A DNA stretch of 64,000 bases from Pyrocephalus nanus (lineage: Eukaryota; Chordata; Aves; Passeriformes; Tyrannidae), in NCBI GenBank assembly GCA_038380795.1, contig CM076259.1:79643224-79707223 (forward strand), in the 5' to 3' direction. The number at the start of each line of letters is the position of its first letter. Positions within the stretch are counted from its first letter, which is position 1. The notes under the pieces were generated by a model. That model had not been told where the DNA came from. It was given only the letters and a program-made list of their open reading frames with translations, and made no database searches. The translations under genes and the position numbers were made by a program. Below are positions 60,275 to 64,000 of this stretch, in pieces.

Positions 60275-60743
60275 GGAAAAAAAGAAAAAGCCAGGCCATC
60301 ATGATAAGAAAAAGCCATAGACAAAGACATGTTGGCTGATAGAGTAGATTTTTTTAAGATGGTGTGTGCCTGATACAGAAACTCTGCACTACATATTATT
60401 ATGCACTAAACCTCCAATTTTTAAAGTATAGCTGTCCAGAGTCAGCTTTCTAAATCAAATGTAAGTGCCATATTTCCAAAAGCACTGAACACCAAGCCCT
60501 GCAGCAGTGCTTTCTACTTCCCTACTGTGTTGAATTCAGCGTGATGAATACTCTGATAAAACCAATCCATTTATTTAGATGCCTAAATAAGGGCTGAGCT
60601 AGCATACCAAATTTTAGACTGCTGAAAATTATTTTCCATCAAAACACAAGACGTCTCTGCAGTGAAAATTCTGACACATTCTTAACAGCAATAGCAAGTC
60701 AAAATTCTAGAATAGATTACTTGTTCTTAGAAAAAGAGATAAT

Positions 60744-60817
60744 TTCTTTAAACTCATTATGACTGCCATTTAAACTCATTATGACTGCCATTTCTTTAAA
60801 CTCATTATGACTGCCAC
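60744..60817 (+). repeat. Three-copy minisatellite, 26/22/26-bp units
   Basis: The core TTAAACTCATTATGACTGCC appears three times in a row. Units are 60744-60769 (26 bp), 60770-60791 (22 bp, lacking four bases at its start) and 60792-60817 (26 bp). Apart from that indel and one final base the copies are identical, so the duplication is recent relative to the CR1 copies and may vary in number between individuals. Confidence 0.93.
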
Positions 60818-63800
60818 TATTACAGGAGTGCTTGATGTGCCTTGGCAAGTAGGGGGGTTCTTTGTGTGCATGTGTACAGTTCCTGGGTAAATGAGTAGAT
60901 AATAGACATTTTTTCTAGAAGCAAAGCCGTGGCCTGAGGGTGCCTGTAGAACACTAAAATCACAAAGCTTTGTGTGTCTGAGAAGTCAGGGTTTCTGACA
61001 TTTGTTCAAGCCATCCGCATCTCCAACATATGATTGCCAACAGAGATTCTGGGAGCAGAGAGGCAGGGAAGCAGAACCGAGCACTCTGAGAGGCAGAGAC
61101 ATGTATTAATAGATTCATAATCAGCCAGGGCCTATCAAATCTCTACCTCTTTTTTTTTTATTTTATTTTAAGAAACAAACACAACACAAAAAACCTGTAT
61201 TTTGCACAAAAAACCATGTGTAGAACAACGACAAATTTTAAAGCATAAGCAATGTGCACATGCTTTTGACAGGCTCCTTAAGTTTAAGCCATTGCTTTCC
61301 AAGCTTAGCCCTTGATTTTTCTCTTGCTGTGTTGATAGTGCCTGCTTGGACACTTTCCAGTGTAAAACAGTGGATTTCAATAAGCAAAACGTTAGGAATG
61401 GATTCTTAGCCAAAAGAGAAGGTGCCACACACCTGTGCTGTGTACAAAATGTTGCATCACATTGTCATGAAATAACCATCACGTTGCTGTGACTTAGTGG
61501 AGAGGCAAAAGTCCCTTCCGCTCCCTCGCTAAAACAAAATGCATTCTTCAGTCAAGAATAATACAATAAATATAAGCATCCTAATGGAGTATTATTTTCC
61601 TATCTTTCAGCTCGCCCACATGAAATCCTAGAAAGAGGATGCTGCATTGCAGAATTGTCCGAGATTCTGATGTCCCCATTCCTCCCAGAAACTCTTGTAT
61701 CTGCCAGGCTGAGCCAGCTTGAGGGTATAAAGCACTCAGCCTCTCACATGAACACACGAATAAAGCAGAGCATGGTCCACAGAAACCTACAATAATTATT
61801 TCCTGGTCAATATACTTTGCATTGCTTGTCCAGTCTCCTGAAGAGCTGAATATTAAGAAAATTAAAGTGATGCTGGCAAGGAGAAAACCAGATGGAAAAA
61901 AACAAATTCTTCCACACTAACACTCCTCATGATGAATGTCTGCCCTGAGACCATGAGGACCTTCAGTAACTAGGCCATTCACCTGAATTTATGGCTGTTT
62001 CTGAATATCAAACTGGAGTAGCTGCAAGAAAAACACCCTCCACTTTCATGGGTTTAAAGAAGGTAGGACTTCTTGTCAAATGAAAGCTGAACTTTAATGC
62101 TCTCAAATGTAAAGCCTCCTTATTATTTACATAGCTGTAGCTTTGAGTAGCCTTTGCAATCCACCTCTCTCTTTATGACACTTCTAATCTTTAAAGGAAT
62201 TAATTCAGTCAGAACAGAGAAATCAATAGCATGTGATTAAGTGCATCACTGCCTGCCTGCCCTGTTAAATGATGAGTCACATTCAATAGTATCAAGATCT
62301 CTTTAAAAGCTGATTGTCATGCAATCAACTTAGGTGATCCTCCAGAACACCTATATCCCACTACAGCAATAGGTCTGCCATTTTCAACAATGAAATTCAT
62401 TAAAGCATTAGAACTATTTCTTGACATCACACTCAAAGACAGAACTAACTCCTGGAAGAGAAAACAAATTATTAACAGTCACAGACAGGCTACTGTCACT
62501 GAGGAAATCAAAAGAATAATAGAAGTCTGTTATTACTTTGGAAGTAGAAAAAAAGAGAGTAATTGTCATTGACAATTTTTTATCTTTTGCAATGTACCTG
62601 AGTAATATGGAAATGAAGCCACAAGCAGAGAAAGATCCACCTTTGCTCTTCTTTGTGGAGAGCTTTAGCTCTACAGATCAAAGCATAATTATGTTACTTG
62701 ATCTGATTACCTACAAGGGAAGAGGCAAATGCATAAAGTGATGGCTATAAATGCTGAGATGGGAATAAAGCAGAAAGATGGAAAGAAATCCTGTTGGCAT
62801 TATTGATCCTCACCAATGGGCATAGCCAAGCCAAAGCCAGTTATATAGGTCAAGACACCTTTATGATTTCTTTGTCTCTCTCTTCCCTTCTCTACAAGGT
62901 ACAAATCCAACCTGTCATCATATTTCTTGTCAGAGCCTGAACTAGAAAAACAGTTATGGCTTTTCTCTCTTTTTTTCAGAAATTACAACTGTAGGAATGA
63001 AGCTGTGACATACAACAGCAAATTTTCCTCAAAGCCATCCAAAAGCCCCTAAAATATAGAATTTTTTTTATCTGAAGCAATCACCACTATTGCAGTTGCA
63101 GACTCAAAAAGATTCCTTCTAGTCTTTAGCACTGGTTTATGCCTCCATAGTTCTATAACTTTCTGTGAATAAATCACAGTCCTTAGTCTTGTTACCATTA
63201 AGGTTTCTATGGAATACTCTTTTCTTCTTTGGAAACCAATGACAGAATAAAGATTTTATATACACCCACATGGACAGAAACACATTTTTTGGTTTACTGA
63301 ATATATTCACCTCCTCTATGAGAGAAATATTAAAAAAGCGCCTGATCATAGAAAACTATATGAGAACAGAGAAGGTGACTTTCATGCTGCCTGCATGTTT
63401 TCAAACACTCCTCAGCACTACTGTCGTGTTTTGGAGCATTATAATCAGGTTTCCATAGGTAGAGGTGTATACAGCCTGAGATATGCTAGCTTTGAGTCCT
63501 CTGAAGAGCTTCAGCTCTACATTTCATCTGTGTGACCTCAACAAAATCAATGTTCATGTGCTTCGCTAATTGCTGATCATTTTCTCAAAAGCAAGCAACA
63601 CTGAACCAACAACAGCTACTTGTTTGATCTTCCTCTCCAATCACTGGGGAAGATGGAAATACATCTAGTCTTCACCCTTTCTCAAAAGAATAACAATGAA
63701 TTATAGACACAGCAGCTTGCAAGTGGATAAAAAAAAGAGGTTGCAATTTTTCATGAATAATAAAATAATGAAGAACCGAGGGATATTATATAAGTATACA

Positions 63801-64000
63801 GGTGCAAAAAATTTTTAGCAACAGAGCCTGACTTTGACTGGATAATACAATAAAAATGGTAATATTAAAAAAGGAAAAGTAGCTACAGCAATAGGAGAGA
63901 TGAAAATCAGAAATACATCATTTTCCAGAAAGGAAATTAAGCAGCATAATACTCATGCTTTGTTTAGGGGCCTGCTGTGTAAGATAGTGCTTCAGCAACA

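Larger units (their letters stand above)
57491..64000. other. Unique AT-rich non-coding DNA, no gene seen
   Basis: No exon, RNA gene or repeat family is recognised. Open frames are below 90 codons. It contains an A15 run (60260-60274), a three-copy 22-26-bp minisatellite (60744-60817) and a stretch near 62080-62340 with the texture of conserved non-coding DNA, including an AP-1 core TGAGTCA at 62273-62279. Confidence 0.55.

Noticed and set aside
1..64000. CRISPR arrays, operons, rRNA genes or intact viral coding regions
   Set aside because: None were seen. The repeats, base composition and lack of long open frames show vertebrate nuclear DNA. The only retroviral material found is two solo LTRs without internal genes.

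Overview
This window looks like non-coding DNA from a bird nuclear genome. The diagnosis rests on the repeats. Several segments are CR1 non-LTR retrotransposons, with CR1 3' tails ending in ATTCTGTG or TATTCT motifs. One LTR begins TGTCCTGGTTTCAGCTGGGA, a repeat I associate with neoavian and especially passerine genomes. The background is AT-rich, full of short poly-A/T and CAAA-type runs, and shows no convincing host exon, tRNA or rRNA. It reads as a gene desert or the inside of a very long intron. I cannot place it on a chromosome or name the species.

Layout. 1-4194: unique sequence with a more GC-rich patch near 2.1-2.7 kb. 4195-4768: plus-strand solo LTR. 4769-8190: unique. 8191-8686: minus-strand solo LTR flanked by a perfect 6-bp target duplication. 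8687-26624: unique, including a GC-raised block at 18.0-20.3 kb with broken open frames that I could not identify. 26625-26793: minus-strand CR1 scrap. 26794-38049: unique. From 38.05 kb to 57.5 kb CR1 becomes dense: 38050-38373 (+), 41098-41219 (+), 43613-44331 (-), older remnants at 44.6-45.3 kb (-), 45560-46980 (+, with a broken reverse transcriptase), 50765-51003 (+) and 56188-57490 (+). The last carries a second, younger CR1 nested inside it at 56691-56890. A compound TTCC/TTCCTGCC microsatellite lies at 40.3 kb. 57491-64000 is again unique, with a three-copy minisatellite at 60.74 kb and a CNE-like stretch at 62.1-62.3 kb.

How it fits together. There is no operon or working gene set here. 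The content is a record of insertions: ancient CR1-like fragments, then CR1 copies ending in TATTCT-type tails, then a subfamily ending in ATTCTGTG (proved younger by the nesting), and LTR retroviruses reduced to solo LTRs by recombination. All reverse transcriptase remnants are broken by frameshifts, stops or truncation. I found no previously undescribed gene system. The items most worth checking are the nested CR1, the 8.2-kb solo LTR with its odd 3' terminus, the opposed CR1 copies at 43.6-47.0 kb, and the unidentified 18-20 kb block.
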